The notes under the pieces: model-generated
What the model saw: only the letters and a program-made list of their open reading frames with translations
The model's database searches: none
Told to the model about the DNA's origin: nothing
Translations under genes and position numbers: made by a program
In this document: in pieces, positions 1 through 8,771 of the stretch
How positions within the stretch are numbered: position 1 is the stretch's first letter
Layout of the letters: every line of letters begins with the position of its first letter
NCBI GenBank assembly: GCA_021846065.1
Contig: JAJZCP010000005.1
Coordinates: forward strand, 1 to 22,302
Length of the DNA: 22,302 bases
From: Acidobacteriota bacterium
GTDB lineage: Bacteria > Acidobacteriota > Terriglobia > Terriglobales > Acidobacteriaceae
Reading direction: 5' to 3'

Positions 1-580
1 AGATACAAGTTTGTTGCGTGCAGGAAATGAGCGTGTTTTCCTGGAAGAGGCCACGAGGGTCAGGCAGGCTATATTTTGTCCTTTTCGCTTGAGCATCATT
101 CCCTCTTCATTTCCAGACGCTTGCACTTCCGTGGTGTCTTGCTCGCGTCCGTTGCTCAACTGATTCTGCATGTTCACAATGCAATTGACAAGAGCCTTTT
201 AGTAACCGCAAAAAGAGTACCCCGGGGGTAACCTTTGGGGGGTTTTCCCCACCCCGGCGGCCACAGGCGCTCCGGTTCCCTGGGCCATTGGAAAGCGCGG
301 GCCCAGTGCCCCGATTTCGTTCATTCTTTTGCCCATCCCGCTCCGAGGGCATCCCTTCCCGCGAGTGTGAAAACTTTTACCCAATGCGAAGATAACTTCC
401 TATTTCTTTTGGGGAAACATGGTTGCAGGGACATGTCATCCAGCTCGGGGAATCTCGCCACGGCTGGGCGAAGAGTGCATGTCCTGAAAATTATGAGAAT
501 CGATCTACCGCTGGATTGACAGGTGGTTTCGCCCGAATGGACTGTCCACTGAAGCGGCAGGAGGGGGGTGCCGTTCTGTT
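1..580. other. non-coding upstream region with GC-rich dyads
   Basis: I see no convincing gene here; open frames on both strands are short and have no recognisable domain. The stretch contains a perfect 13-nt palindrome at 218-230 (arms TACCCC/GGGGTA) followed by a G-run, T4, C-run at about 236-250 that could pair. Closer to the first gene lie an inverted pair, CAGGGACATG (426-435) and CATGTCCTG (478-486), and a perfect 11-nt palindrome TGGACTGTCCA (538-548). These sit about 60-180 nt upstream of the predicted sigma-54 start site, where activator sites usually lie. Confidence 0.5.
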
Positions 581-596
581 TGGCGTTGTACGTGCA
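581..596 (+). promoter_or_regulatory. sigma-54 (-24/-12) promoter of the EPS operon
   Basis: TGGCGTTGTACGTGCA, preceded by TT, matches the RpoN consensus TGGCACGNNNNTTGCW. The GG and GC dinucleotides have the required 10-nt spacing, and the TGGC and TGCA blocks are intact. The predicted start of transcription is near 607, just ahead of the ATG at 621. The first gene is itself a sigma-54 activator, so autoregulation is plausible. It has not been tested. Confidence 0.68.
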
Positions 597-620
597 TGGT
601 TAGGGCCGAGTGAAAAAACC

Positions 621-1646
621 ATGCAACTAATTTCACCAACGTTCTCGTCCATGCCGGAGCTACTGGGAAACTCCCCGGCGATGTCGGCTGTGCGCCATCA
701 GGTGCAGCTGGCAGCGTCGGCAGGCATGCCGGTACTGATTACGGGCGAGAGCGGCACTGGGAAAAACGTGGTTGCCCAGAATCTGCACATGCTGTCGGGG
801 CGGCGGGACAGGGCGCTTGTCCAGGTGAATTGTCCGTCCCTGCCGCATACGCTGATTGAAAGCGAGCTGTTCGGCTACGAGCAAGGCGCGTTTACGGGAG
901 CGAACCATACCCGCAACGGGAAGGTGGAACAAGCGCAGAATGGCACGCTGTTCCTGGATGAAATTGGCGATCTGGATGCGACCGTGCAAGCGAAACTGCT
1001 GCAGGTGCTGCAGGATTTCCGATTCAGCCGTCTCGGCGGAACGGAAGAGCGGGTTGTGGATATCTGGCTGATCTGCGCCACCCATCGCAACCTGCAGGCG
1101 GACATTAAAGCCGGCCGGTTCCGCTCCGATTTGTATTACCGCATCAATGTTGTTTCGATCGAGTTGCCGTCTCTGCGGGACCATCGTTCCGATGTACCGC
1201 TGCTGTTGAACCATTTTCTGCGCCACTATGAGCTGAAGTTTGGCCGTTCGCTCGATCCACTCTCCAGCTCGGTGCGCAAACTGCTCGAGTCGTATCACTG
1301 GCCCGGGAACGTGCGGGAACTGGAGAACCTGGTAAAGCGCTACGTGGTGCTGGGGACGGAACAGGCGATTGTAGAAGCGCTGAACGGCAGCGATACAACC
1401 TCCGCACTCTCGCCCTTTATTCCTGACAGCAATCTTCCACTGCGAATCCAGACCCAGCGGGCGGTGCGCGTGATGGAGCGACAGATCATATTGCGCGCCT
1501 TGAACGAGCACAGGTGGAACCGCAGGAAGACCGCCCAGTCGCTCGATATCAGCTATCGGGCACTGCTCTACAAGATCAAAGATGCTGGCCTACCCCGACT
1601 GCGGCATACAGGTTCGGGCGCATGTTCCCCTGAGGAGAACCGATGA
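621..1646 (+). CDS. sigma-54-dependent transcriptional activator (no receiver domain)
   Basis: This is a 341-residue bacterial enhancer-binding protein that should couple ATP hydrolysis to opening of RNA polymerase-sigma-54 complexes. Visible motifs are Walker A GESGTGK (42-48), the sigma-54 contact loop GAFTGA (89-94), Walker B TLFLDE (109-114), the arginine-finger region FRSDLYYRIN (167-176), WPGNVRE (227-233) and a Fis-like helix-turn-helix (about 285-325). Only about 20 residues precede the AAA+ core, so there is no receiver, GAF or PAS domain, and activity may be set by expression level or a partner protein. The frame is open back to 423 and has another ATG at 537, but the start at 621 fits the promoter at 581-596 and the start of family homology. 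The stop overlaps the next ATG (ATGA). The location fits a pathway-specific EPS regulator, functionally like PrsR of PEP-CTERM systems but lacking PrsR's receiver. Confidence 0.93.
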   Translation: MQLISPTFSSMPELLGNSPAMSAVRHQVQLAASAGMPVLITGESGTGKNVVAQNLHMLSGRRDRALVQVNCPSLPHTLIESELFGYEQGAFTGANHTRNGKVEQAQNGTLFLDEIGDLDATVQAKLLQVLQDFRFSRLGGTEERVVDIWLICATHRNLQADIKAGRFRSDLYYRINVVSIELPSLRDHRSDVPLLLNHFLRHYELKFGRSLDPLSSSVRKLLESYHWPGNVRELENLVKRYVVLGTEQAIVEALNGSDTTSALSPFIPDSNLPLRIQTQRAVRVMERQIILRALNEHRWNRRKTAQSLDISYRALLYKIKDAGLPRLRHTGSGACSPEENR

Positions 1647-2356
1647 AGAGTGGAAAAGAAATACAGGGTCGACTCGCACAATTCGCAGTGGCCGTTGCGA
1701 TGGTGGGTTTGACCTGCGGCTATTTGCATGGCCAGGCGGAGCCATCTCCCAGCCAGGTATTCAACACGCCCGACAATACCCCCGCGGCGCCGGTCGGCAC
1801 CTCGTTCAAGACGCAGGCGGGTGACACGGCGTTGGCGCGTCCGGATACGCGGGTAACGCCGATCATGGACTCCAGGTATCGGATCGGCGCGGACGATGTG
1901 CTGACCATCAATGTCTGGCATGAGCCGGAAGTATCGCGCAATGTTCCGGTGCGGCCGGATGGAAAAATTTCTCTTCCTCTGGTGGGAGATGTGCAGGCCG
2001 CCGGTCTGACGCCGACGGAACTGCAAAATGAGCTGGAGGCGAGCTTCACGAAGTATCTGACGGACCCCGACGTGAGCGTGATTGTTGCCGAGATTCGCAG
2101 TCAGCGGGTGAATGTTCTGGGTCAGGTTCAGCGTCCGGGGACGTATGCGCTGATTCCTCCGATGAGCGTCATTGATGCGATTGCGACGGCGGGTGGATTG
2201 AGGGAATTCGCAAAGCCGAACAAGATGTATGTCCTGCGCGTCTTGCCCAACGGTCAACAGGAGCGGCTGAAGTTTCAATATAGCAACGTGCTGAAGGGCA
2301 AGAAGGGCAGCAAGGACATCCTGCTGCAGACTCGCGATACCGTGGTGGTTCCATGA
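1643..2356 (+). CDS. polysaccharide export protein (Wza-like, Poly_export/SLBB)
   Basis: A 237-residue exported protein of the outer-membrane polysaccharide export family. An N-terminal signal peptide is visible (hydrophobic stretch about 13-30, possible cleavage after HGQA). There is no good lipobox, although a Cys lies near the cleavage region. The Poly_export domain starts at YRIGADDVLTINVW and is followed by RPDGKISLPLVGDV. An SLBB-type beta-grasp follows, from RVNVLGQVQRPGTY through DAIATAGG. It is short compared with E. coli Wza (about 380), lacking further SLBB repeats and the C-terminal helix, like the shorter export proteins of EPS/XrtA loci. A GAGGAG site lies 5 nt before the ATG, and both ends overlap neighbouring genes by ATGA. 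It probably forms the periplasmic or outer-membrane part of the EPS channel with the next gene and the Wzz-like protein. Confidence 0.9.
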   Translation: MKSGKEIQGRLAQFAVAVAMVGLTCGYLHGQAEPSPSQVFNTPDNTPAAPVGTSFKTQAGDTALARPDTRVTPIMDSRYRIGADDVLTINVWHEPEVSRNVPVRPDGKISLPLVGDVQAAGLTPTELQNELEASFTKYLTDPDVSVIVAEIRSQRVNVLGQVQRPGTYALIPPMSVIDAIATAGGLREFAKPNKMYVLRVLPNGQQERLKFQYSNVLKGKKGSKDILLQTRDTVVVP

Positions 2357-3765
2357 GAAAGTTCCAGTCGTTTCATCGACGGATTGGGAGGAGGCTGTTG
2401 GCCTTTGTCGCGGCGCTGTGCATGGCTTCATGGCTGCTGCTGATGCAGGCGAATCGGGCCTTGGCGCAGGCGGTTCCGGCCGGCAGCGGGGGTACCAATC
2501 CCGCCGATCAGCCGCTGGCTGGGCAAAGTCTGGGATCGAGCCTGACGCTCAATCAAGGAGTGAACGCGATCGGCGCGGAGAACGAGTCGTTCGATCGGTT
2601 TGGATTGGGCCTGACGGCATCGGGGGGCGAAGTGACAAATTTGTTAGGCACCCAGACCAACCAGCAGAACGCGGCCTATGCGCAGTTCCTCGCGAGCGCC
2701 GGGTTGAAACTGCAAAGCAGCCGGACGCACTACTACGCGCTGTATCAGCCCCAATACACTACTTATCCGCAATTCTCCGCAGTCAACAATTTTGGCCAGG
2801 CCTTTTATCAGACCCTCAATCACGCCATGTCCGAGCGCACGGTGGTGGAGTGGGACACAACCGCGGCCCGCTATCTGAGTCTCAATGAGTATGTGCCGCA
2901 ATCGCTTGCCATCGGGGGAATTGGAGTTGCCGTACCCTCGCTGGGCACGCAATTGCTGGAAAACAGCTTTGAGATGACGAACGCGGCCACCACTGTCAGC
3001 CTCCGGCATTTGATAAGCGCGCGGATGACGTTTACGGGCACGTTGACAGGAGCCTATATTTTGATGGTTCCTGCGGCCAATGTCGCGGGAGCGAATCCGG
3101 ACATCGCGGAGAGGTTCATCACCAGCGGGGCAGACCTGCGGCTGGACTATCAATGGACGCCGCGCGATAGTGTCGGTGTCGAGGCAACTCCCGTGTACAT
3201 GTACGGCCTGCGGCCGGGGGGGCACGAGGCATTGGAAACCGTGCAAGGCGTTTATCAACGGCAGCTGAGCTCAACTCTGACCGCCAGGGTGGGCGTGGGG
3301 CCGCTCTTTGCTCAGTCTTCCAGTGCGTTGTTTGGCAGTGCGAACGATACGAGTTATGCCATAACCGCTTCGATCAGCCGCCAGGTCCGGCAGTCCCAAT
3401 TCTCGGCCACATACAGTCGCGCGCTGATGGTGGATATATTCGAGCCCCCGATTGTGGCCGATACTGCCGTTGGTAGTGCCTATCTCCCCATGGGGAGCCA
3501 TTGGATTTTCAGCGGAGCGGGGTCGTACGTCTATATGGGCGCAAGCGCGACCTATGGGTATGGCGCCGGAGATTTTTATGGCGGCTCGGGGCAAATCGCC
3601 TATCAATTGACATCGAAAATGCAACTGTTCGCTCTCTTCTCCCTGCTTTCCGAAACTTTTTCAATCGGGCCAGGACAGCCGTCGGTTGGGTTCACCCAAA
3701 ATCGCTTCGGCGGCGGAATCCAATTCAACCTTGGCAATGCAATCACCCGTGGAGGTGCGCAGTAA
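2353..3765 (+). CDS. outer-membrane beta-barrel protein of the EPS operon
   Basis: A 470-residue protein with a long signal peptide: basic residues 1-14, a hydrophobic core, and likely cleavage after about residue 39 in an LAQA context. The mature part has repeated alternating hydrophobic/polar segments rich in aromatics, Ser, Thr and Gly and almost no Cys, as expected for a beta-barrel. The last strand is FGGGIQFNLGNAITRGGAQ rather than one ending in Phe. I assign no precise family. Position suggests the role of EpsL-type or TIGR03016-type outer-membrane proteins found between the export protein and chain-length genes of XrtA-type EPS loci. It overlaps the previous gene (ATGA), and its TAA shares one base with the next ATG (TAATG). 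Confidence 0.78.
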   Translation: MRKFQSFHRRIGRRLLAFVAALCMASWLLLMQANRALAQAVPAGSGGTNPADQPLAGQSLGSSLTLNQGVNAIGAENESFDRFGLGLTASGGEVTNLLGTQTNQQNAAYAQFLASAGLKLQSSRTHYYALYQPQYTTYPQFSAVNNFGQAFYQTLNHAMSERTVVEWDTTAARYLSLNEYVPQSLAIGGIGVAVPSLGTQLLENSFEMTNAATTVSLRHLISARMTFTGTLTGAYILMVPAANVAGANPDIAERFITSGADLRLDYQWTPRDSVGVEATPVYMYGLRPGGHEALETVQGVYQRQLSSTLTARVGVGPLFAQSSSALFGSANDTSYAITASISRQVRQSQFSATYSRALMVDIFEPPIVADTAVGSAYLPMGSHWIFSGAGSYVYMGASATYGYGAGDFYGGSGQIAYQLTSKMQLFALFSLLSETFSIGPGQPSVGFTQNRFGGGIQFNLGNAITRGGAQ

Positions 3766-5249
3766 TGGAACGTAAACCACCCTCGTCTCTCGGCGATATT
3801 GTCTCCGTTATCCAACGCCGCAAGTATTGGATCATCGTTCCTTCCGTCTTCTTGATTGCGGTGGGTGTGGCGCTGATACCGCTGGTACCGCGCACCTACA
3901 AATCGACTGCCACCATCATGGTGACAGCGCAGAGGATGCCCTCCGTCTATGTGAAATCGAACGGCGGCGGTGACGGGACAACGCGCCTGGAGGAAATCAA
4001 CCTGCAGGTGATGAAGGGGACAGGGTTCCCCGAGATCATCGAGAAGTACAATCTCTACCCCAAGCTGCGCAAGAAGGCCAGCATGACTCGCGTGATTGCT
4101 GTTATGCGCAAGGACATCTCCGTCGACGAGGTGCCAGACGCGGAAGACGGCAGAGGAGGAGTTTTAGCCTTCACGATCTCCTACACCGGCGCTACTCCGC
4201 AGCAGGCGCAAGAGGTGACCAAAGCACTCACAGAGTTATTCATGGACGAAAACCTGCGAGAGGGACGCGAGAGGGCCGAAGGAGCGTACGCTTTTCTGAC
4301 CTCGCAGATGAATGCAGCGGCCGAGCGATTGACAGCGCAGCAGGCGAAGATACAGGCATTCAAGATGTCGCACCTGGACAGTCTGCCGGAGCAGGCGCAG
4401 GCGAACATGCAGATGATCAGCCAGACGCAGGCTGCGTTGCAAACCAACGAGGATGCGCTGACTCAGGCGAGCCAGCAGCGCGTGTACTTGCAGTCCGTGC
4501 TGAACGTGAAACAAAACGGCGACCAGGGAATCTCGGCGCCGGCGCCTGCCTCGCCGCTGGAAGTGGAACTGGCCCAGAAACAGCAGGAGCTGCGTGCCGA
4601 CCTGCTGAAATATACGCCCCTATATCCAGACGTAGTGCGGCTGAAGCACGACATCGCTGTATTGAAGGATGAGATCAAGAATGCTCCACCGGCGACGAGT
4701 GCGGCGTTTGTCGCGCAGACGCCGCAACTGACCGGGCCTTCCATAAACGATCAGCTTAGAAGCCAACTGATTGCGCTGAATGTGGACATCAAGGCGCGGC
4801 AGGCCCGTCAACAGCAGTTGGAACAGCGGCTTGCCCATCTGCAGGGATCGGTGGGCGGATTGCCGGCGGTGCAGACGCAATTTGCCGCACTGAACAGCGA
4901 CTACGAGGAAATGCAGAAGAATTACAACGCGTTGCTGGAACAGCAGCAGGAAGCGGCCATGGTGACGGCGCTAGGTCAACGCGATCAAGCCCAGCAATTT
5001 GCTGTGGCCGAACCGGCGAATCTTCCAGTGCTGCCGTTCACCCCGAATCCGCTGTTGTTGAACATGGCCGTGGTATTGCTGGGACTGCTCGTAGGATTCA
5101 TCTGCGCACTAGTGGTGGAGGTCGGCGACGATACCATGCATGATTCCGACGAGGTGGCTGCGTATCTGAAGCTGCCGGTGATGGTCGCTCTGCCAAAATG
5201 CTTGAATCTTGCCGATGGGACATGGGACGCGGCCACGCTCAAAAGCTAG
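3765..5249 (+). CDS. Wzz/GNVR-type EPS chain-length determinant
   Basis: A 494-residue inner-membrane polysaccharide co-polymerase. The first membrane segment is about 21-41 (YWIIVPSVFLIAVGVALIPL). A long periplasmic part has coiled-coil helices rich in Gln, Ala and Glu. A Pro-rich stretch (LPVLPFTPNPLLLN) leads into the second membrane segment at about 430-453, a hallmark of the family. The cytoplasmic tail of about 38 residues has no ATPase domain; the kinase is the next gene, the split arrangement common in Gram-positive and XrtA-type loci. The ATG at 3765 is chosen over upstream in-frame starts because GGAGGTG lies 8 nt upstream and family homology begins there. The family controls EPS chain length by oligomerising around the export complex. 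Confidence 0.93.
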   Translation: MERKPPSSLGDIVSVIQRRKYWIIVPSVFLIAVGVALIPLVPRTYKSTATIMVTAQRMPSVYVKSNGGGDGTTRLEEINLQVMKGTGFPEIIEKYNLYPKLRKKASMTRVIAVMRKDISVDEVPDAEDGRGGVLAFTISYTGATPQQAQEVTKALTELFMDENLREGRERAEGAYAFLTSQMNAAAERLTAQQAKIQAFKMSHLDSLPEQAQANMQMISQTQAALQTNEDALTQASQQRVYLQSVLNVKQNGDQGISAPAPASPLEVELAQKQQELRADLLKYTPLYPDVVRLKHDIAVLKDEIKNAPPATSAAFVAQTPQLTGPSINDQLRSQLIALNVDIKARQARQQQLEQRLAHLQGSVGGLPAVQTQFAALNSDYEEMQKNYNALLEQQQEAAMVTALGQRDQAQQFAVAEPANLPVLPFTPNPLLLNMAVVLLGLLVGFICALVVEVGDDTMHDSDEVAAYLKLPVMVALPKCLNLADGTWDAATLKS

Positions 5250-5306
5250 GTATTTCCATCCTAGCAGCTACATCAGACAGGGAAGCGAGATCAGGGAGAA
5301 CTACCG

Positions 5307-6164
5307 ATGAGAACGACGAATATTCAGCAGGAAGGTGCCGCAGTGAAGCCAATCGAACCGAAAATCAAGTCCACGTCTGAACCCGCTGTTCTGTATCCGC
5401 GTCCGATCGGCGACCAGGAGTTGGCGGCACAGCGCGTGGATCTCGCCAAGGTTAGCCAGTCGCTGGTCACGCTGGCGCCCGCAGAGGCAGCTCTCAATCC
5501 GAAGCAGCAGGTGATGGCGGAACAGTTCCGTCTGCTGCGAACCAGGGTGAAGGCTCTGAGCAAAGATTTTCAACTGCGCACCATGCTGATTACGAGCACG
5601 CTGTCCGGCGAAGGGAAGACTACGGTGGCGGCCAATCTGGCTGGGTCGCTGAGCGGTGTCGAGGGACTGCGCGTGCTGCTGATCGACTTCGATCTGCGGC
5701 GGCCCTGCTTGCACACAATCTTCGGCGTGGAGCCGGACCGGCGTACTTTGACCTCCTGGCTGACAGGGGAGACGCCGTGGCAGCGTGCCATCTACCAGGT
5801 CAATCGTAGATTGGACGTGCTGTTCGGCTTCGATCCACTGGAGGAGCCGGACCTGCTGCTGCAAAGCAGCCGATTGGAGAAGCTGCTGAAGGAGATGAAA
5901 GCCGAGTACGACGTGATGATTCTGGACTCGGCGCCGATGCTGGTCGTGGCCGATACCCACTCCCTGGTGCCGCTGGTGGACTGCGCGCTCTTTGTTCTGA
6001 ATGCCGACAATACGCCGATTCGCAGCGCGCGGGAGGCACTGACCATGCTGCAGGATAAGGTGGCGGGTTGCGTGGTGAATCGCATTCAACACCTGAAGAG
6101 CGAAGATTACTATCGCAATTCCGGGTACGGCTACGGATACCGATCGAAGCGCAAGGAGAGCTGA
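5307..6164 (+). CDS. BY-kinase-like tyrosine autokinase/ATPase (CpsD/XrtA-associated type)
   Basis: A 285-residue cytoplasmic P-loop ATPase. It shows the family entry motif EQFRLLRTRV (73-82), Walker A STLSGEGKTT (97-106), a Walker A-prime block LLIDFDLRRP (124-133) and Walker B VMILDSAP (203-210). The usual DADLRRP is DFDLRRP here, with both Asp kept. The C-terminus carries five tyrosines (268, 269, 274, 276, 278) in a Gly/Tyr tail followed by basic residues, the typical autophosphorylation cluster. It should work with the preceding Wzz-like protein in a phosphorylation cycle that controls polymer length and export. The 57-nt gap before it is the longest between genes at the front of this operon. 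A GGGAG site precedes the ATG; an in-frame GTG at 5343 is a less likely start. Confidence 0.92.
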   Translation: MRTTNIQQEGAAVKPIEPKIKSTSEPAVLYPRPIGDQELAAQRVDLAKVSQSLVTLAPAEAALNPKQQVMAEQFRLLRTRVKALSKDFQLRTMLITSTLSGEGKTTVAANLAGSLSGVEGLRVLLIDFDLRRPCLHTIFGVEPDRRTLTSWLTGETPWQRAIYQVNRRLDVLFGFDPLEEPDLLLQSSRLEKLLKEMKAEYDVMILDSAPMLVVADTHSLVPLVDCALFVLNADNTPIRSAREALTMLQDKVAGCVVNRIQHLKSEDYYRNSGYGYGYRSKRKES

Positions 6165-6165
6165 C

Positions 6166-7551
6166 ATGTTTCGCATGTTCAACCTGTATGTGCCGTCCAG
6201 CAAATTGCTCTTGATGGTAGCCGACGCCCTGCTGCTGGCGACGGGATGCTTTTTGTTGTTTCGACCGCTGGCTCCCGCGGACACGCTGGCCGACGTGCAG
6301 CTCTATGTCGTAGTCCTGCTGGTTGCCATAGTCGGGATATGGTCGTTTTATTTTTCCGATCTCTACGAGAATGCAACGCTGCGCAGCAAGCAAACGGTTT
6401 TGGTGTCAGGCCTGCGCGGGCTGGGATTGAGCGCACTGCTGCTGACGCCGCTGGTCTGGCTGTTGGCGCGCAATCGCCTGACGCACGATCATTTCATCGA
6501 GCCTGCACTGGCATTGATTCTGATTGTGTTGTATCTGCAGCGCCGGGTCTCCGACTGGTGGCAACGCAGAATGAGCAGCGGCGAACGGGTGCTGCTGGTT
6601 GGCTCCGGGGTGACGGTGCAGTTGCTGGCCGAACAACTGGCAGGGAAATGCGGCCTGCCGTTGAAGCTGGCGGGAGTTGTGCTCGACCAAAGTCGTCCGC
6701 TGCCGCAGGATTTTCGATTTGCCGTGGTGGGGAATGTGGACCGGCTGCGCGACCTGACCCGTTCGTTCCGTCCGGATCGGATCGTGATCAGCTCCGAGAT
6801 TGGTGTATCCACGGTGTCGGTGGCCGACTTGCTTGCATTGCGACGCATTGGGATTCGGGTGCAGGACGCGGGGGAGTTGTACGAATCGGTGACCGGCCGT
6901 GTTCCTGTCGAGTCGGTCCGGTCGAATGGGCTGGCGTTCGGAGCCGCTCTGGTTCCTACTCCCATGAAGCGCTCGTTCCATCGAGCCGCCAGTTTTGTAG
7001 CGGCTGCGATATTGACTGTTTTGTTAGCGCCTATCGGAATGTTGATCGCGATTGCCGTGAAGCTGGAATCCGAAGGGCCAGTCTTCTATACGCAGGAACG
7101 CGTTGGCGCGGGCGGGCGCACGTTTCGCGTGATCAAATTCCGCTCCATGCGTCAGGATGCGGAGAGCGCCTCGGGACCGGTCTGGGCTACCACCAAGGAT
7201 TCGCGGGTGACGCGGGTTGGGGTTGTACTCCGTAAGCTGCGTCTGGACGAACTGCCGCAGGTGATCAACGTGCTGCGCGGCGAGATGTGCCTGGTTGGCC
7301 CGCGCCCGGAGAGGCCGCATTTCGTGCGGATGCTCGAAGAGAAAATTACCTACTACGACCTACGGCACTGCATCCCACCGGGGATTACCGGCTGGGCGCA
7401 AGTATGCGCGGACTATGGGTCGAATGTAGAGGAATCGCGCACCAAGCTGGAATACGACTTGTTTTACGTCAAGAATGCTTCCCTGCTGTTTGACCTGTTG
7501 ATACTTTTCAAAACCGTAAAGATTGTCCTGTGCGGGCGTGGGTCTCGCTGA
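6166..7551 (+). CDS. undecaprenyl-phosphate sugar phosphotransferase (EpsB/WcaJ-like)
   Basis: A 461-residue membrane enzyme predicted to start EPS synthesis by transferring a sugar-1-phosphate from a UDP-sugar to undecaprenyl phosphate. Four N-terminal membrane segments lie within about 10-125, followed by a Rossmann-like region (LVGSGVTVQLLAEQLA), a fifth hydrophobic segment (about 275-300) and the catalytic bacterial sugar transferase domain. Visible motifs there are QERVGAGGRTFRVIKFRSM, LRKLRLDELPQVINVLRGEM, LVGPRPERP and PPGITGWAQV. The C-terminus (EYDLFYVKN, then VKIVLCGRGSR) closely resembles the EpsB family associated with XrtA/PEP-CTERM loci (TIGR03013), as I recall it. AAGGAG precedes the start, which lies one base after the kinase stop. 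Confidence 0.92.
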   Translation: MFRMFNLYVPSSKLLLMVADALLLATGCFLLFRPLAPADTLADVQLYVVVLLVAIVGIWSFYFSDLYENATLRSKQTVLVSGLRGLGLSALLLTPLVWLLARNRLTHDHFIEPALALILIVLYLQRRVSDWWQRRMSSGERVLLVGSGVTVQLLAEQLAGKCGLPLKLAGVVLDQSRPLPQDFRFAVVGNVDRLRDLTRSFRPDRIVISSEIGVSTVSVADLLALRRIGIRVQDAGELYESVTGRVPVESVRSNGLAFGAALVPTPMKRSFHRAASFVAAAILTVLLAPIGMLIAIAVKLESEGPVFYTQERVGAGGRTFRVIKFRSMRQDAESASGPVWATTKDSRVTRVGVVLRKLRLDELPQVINVLRGEMCLVGPRPERPHFVRMLEEKITYYDLRHCIPPGITGWAQVCADYGSNVEESRTKLEYDLFYVKNASLLFDLLILFKTVKIVLCGRGSR

Positions 7552-7610
7552 TTCCGCCGCTTCCCTGGGGCGCAGATGGTAGTGCCGCGAGGGCAACAAA
7601 GGAGAACGAT

Positions 7611-8771
7611 TTGTCACGCATACTACATTTGATCGCGAGTGATTCTGTCGGTGGTCAGGAGAAGCAGCTACTGTATCACGCCCGCGATACACGAGATTCG
7701 GGCTATGAAGTAGTCCTAGGAAGCTTTCAAGACGATGGGGAGCCGCCGGAACTTTTGACATACGCCAGTCGCTATGGCATCGAGACGGTCTCCGTTCCAG
7801 GCGGAATCCGCCCCGGCCTGGTCGACGATCTGGCGCAATACCTGCGCAGCGGACAGATCGATCTGCTGTGTACGCATGGATACAAGGCGACCGTAGTGGG
7901 TCACTTCTCGGCCAAGCATGCCGACATTCCATGGGTTCCCTTTGTGCGGGATTTCACGGAGGAGACGTGGCAGGTGACTTTGTATGAGCGTCTGGAGCGC
8001 AGTCTGCTGACTCGTTGTCCCTGGGTGGTCTGCATTTCTCCGGCACAAGCTCGCGAGTTGGGCCGGATGCGCCGCGGGCGCCGTTCGCCACTGGTGATTC
8101 AGAACGCGGTGCTCGCCCCCAGAGAGACAGGTTTGCTGCAAGAGCCGACGCCCAATCGTGAGGAACTGGGATTTTCGGGCCGCTCCTTTGTTTTTGGCGC
8201 CGCCGGACGGTTTAGCCGCGAAAAGGGACATCGCTATCTGCTGGACGCGTTTGCGCTGTTGCACCGGATGCTGCCCGGCCAGGCGATGGAACTGGTGCTG
8301 TTGGGCGAAGGCCGTGAAGAGACGGCGCTGCGCGCACAGGCGCGGCGACTGGGAATCGAGCAACGAGTCTGTTTTGCCGGTTTTCAGCGTAGAGCCGCGG
8401 CGTGGATGAAGGTCATGGATTGCCTGGTGCAGCCGTCGTTGACGGATGGGACGCCCAACTCGGTTCTGGAAGCGATGTTTCTGGGGGTTCCGGTGATCGC
8501 GACCAACGTGGGAGGCATTCCCGACGTGATTCAGGACGGCCAGACTGGCCTGCTGGTAGAACCGAGCGCAGCGATTCCCATGGCGGAAGCGATGAAAAAG
8601 ATGGTGCGTTCCGGAGCTTTGCGCAACCGTCTGGCGTCGGAAGCCAAGTATCGCGTGAAGGAGGATTTCTCTCCCCAGCGTCAGCGGGCGCTGTTGGAAA
8701 TGCTCTACAGAGCGATGTTAGGGGACGCCTTTTCGATCGAGCTGGAGGAACCGGCGAATGTCGTTGCCTAA
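7611..8771 (+). CDS. GT4 family glycosyltransferase
   Basis: A 386-residue GT-B fold glycosyltransferase. The N-terminus RILHLIASDSVGGQEKQ is the usual first strand and Gly-rich loop. The donor-binding half has GAAGRFSREKGHRYLLDAF and the motif TPNSVLEAMFLGVPVIATNVGG. I choose the TTG at 7611 because AAAGGAG lies about 6 nt upstream and homology begins at residue 2. The frame is open back to a GTG at 7530, but that would overlap the previous gene and add residues unlike a GT4 start. It overlaps the next gene by 14 nt. The sugar specificity cannot be read from sequence; it likely adds an early residue of the EPS repeat in the cytoplasm. Confidence 0.9.
   Translation: MSRILHLIASDSVGGQEKQLLYHARDTRDSGYEVVLGSFQDDGEPPELLTYASRYGIETVSVPGGIRPGLVDDLAQYLRSGQIDLLCTHGYKATVVGHFSAKHADIPWVPFVRDFTEETWQVTLYERLERSLLTRCPWVVCISPAQARELGRMRRGRRSPLVIQNAVLAPRETGLLQEPTPNREELGFSGRSFVFGAAGRFSREKGHRYLLDAFALLHRMLPGQAMELVLLGEGREETALRAQARRLGIEQRVCFAGFQRRAAAWMKVMDCLVQPSLTDGTPNSVLEAMFLGVPVIATNVGGIPDVIQDGQTGLLVEPSAAIPMAEAMKKMVRSGALRNRLASEAKYRVKEDFSPQRQRALLEMLYRAMLGDAFSIELEEPANVVA

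Noticed and set aside
185..213. Possible sigma-70 promoter starting at a perfect TTGACA (185-190)
   Set aside because: No acceptable -10 element lies 16-18 nt downstream.
413..428. Further sigma-54-like match with TTGCA at correct spacing
   Set aside because: The -24 block is GGGA instead of TGGC, and it lies far from the activator start.
660..1511. Long minus-strand open frame opposite the sigma-54 activator gene
   Set aside because: It is the mirror of a well-defined AAA+ gene; its translation is rich in Arg, Gln and His with no domain.
1568..2431. 287-codon minus-strand frame opposite the polysaccharide export gene
   Set aside because: Shadow frame of high-GC coding DNA; the plus strand has clear export-domain motifs and coupled starts.
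5301..6284. 327-codon minus-strand frame opposite the autokinase gene
   Set aside because: The plus strand encodes Walker motifs and the Tyr tail; the minus product is low-complexity Gln/His/Arg.
6246..7235. 329-codon plus-strand frame inside the sugar transferase gene
   Set aside because: Alternative frame; the transferase frame has all catalytic motifs and membrane segments.
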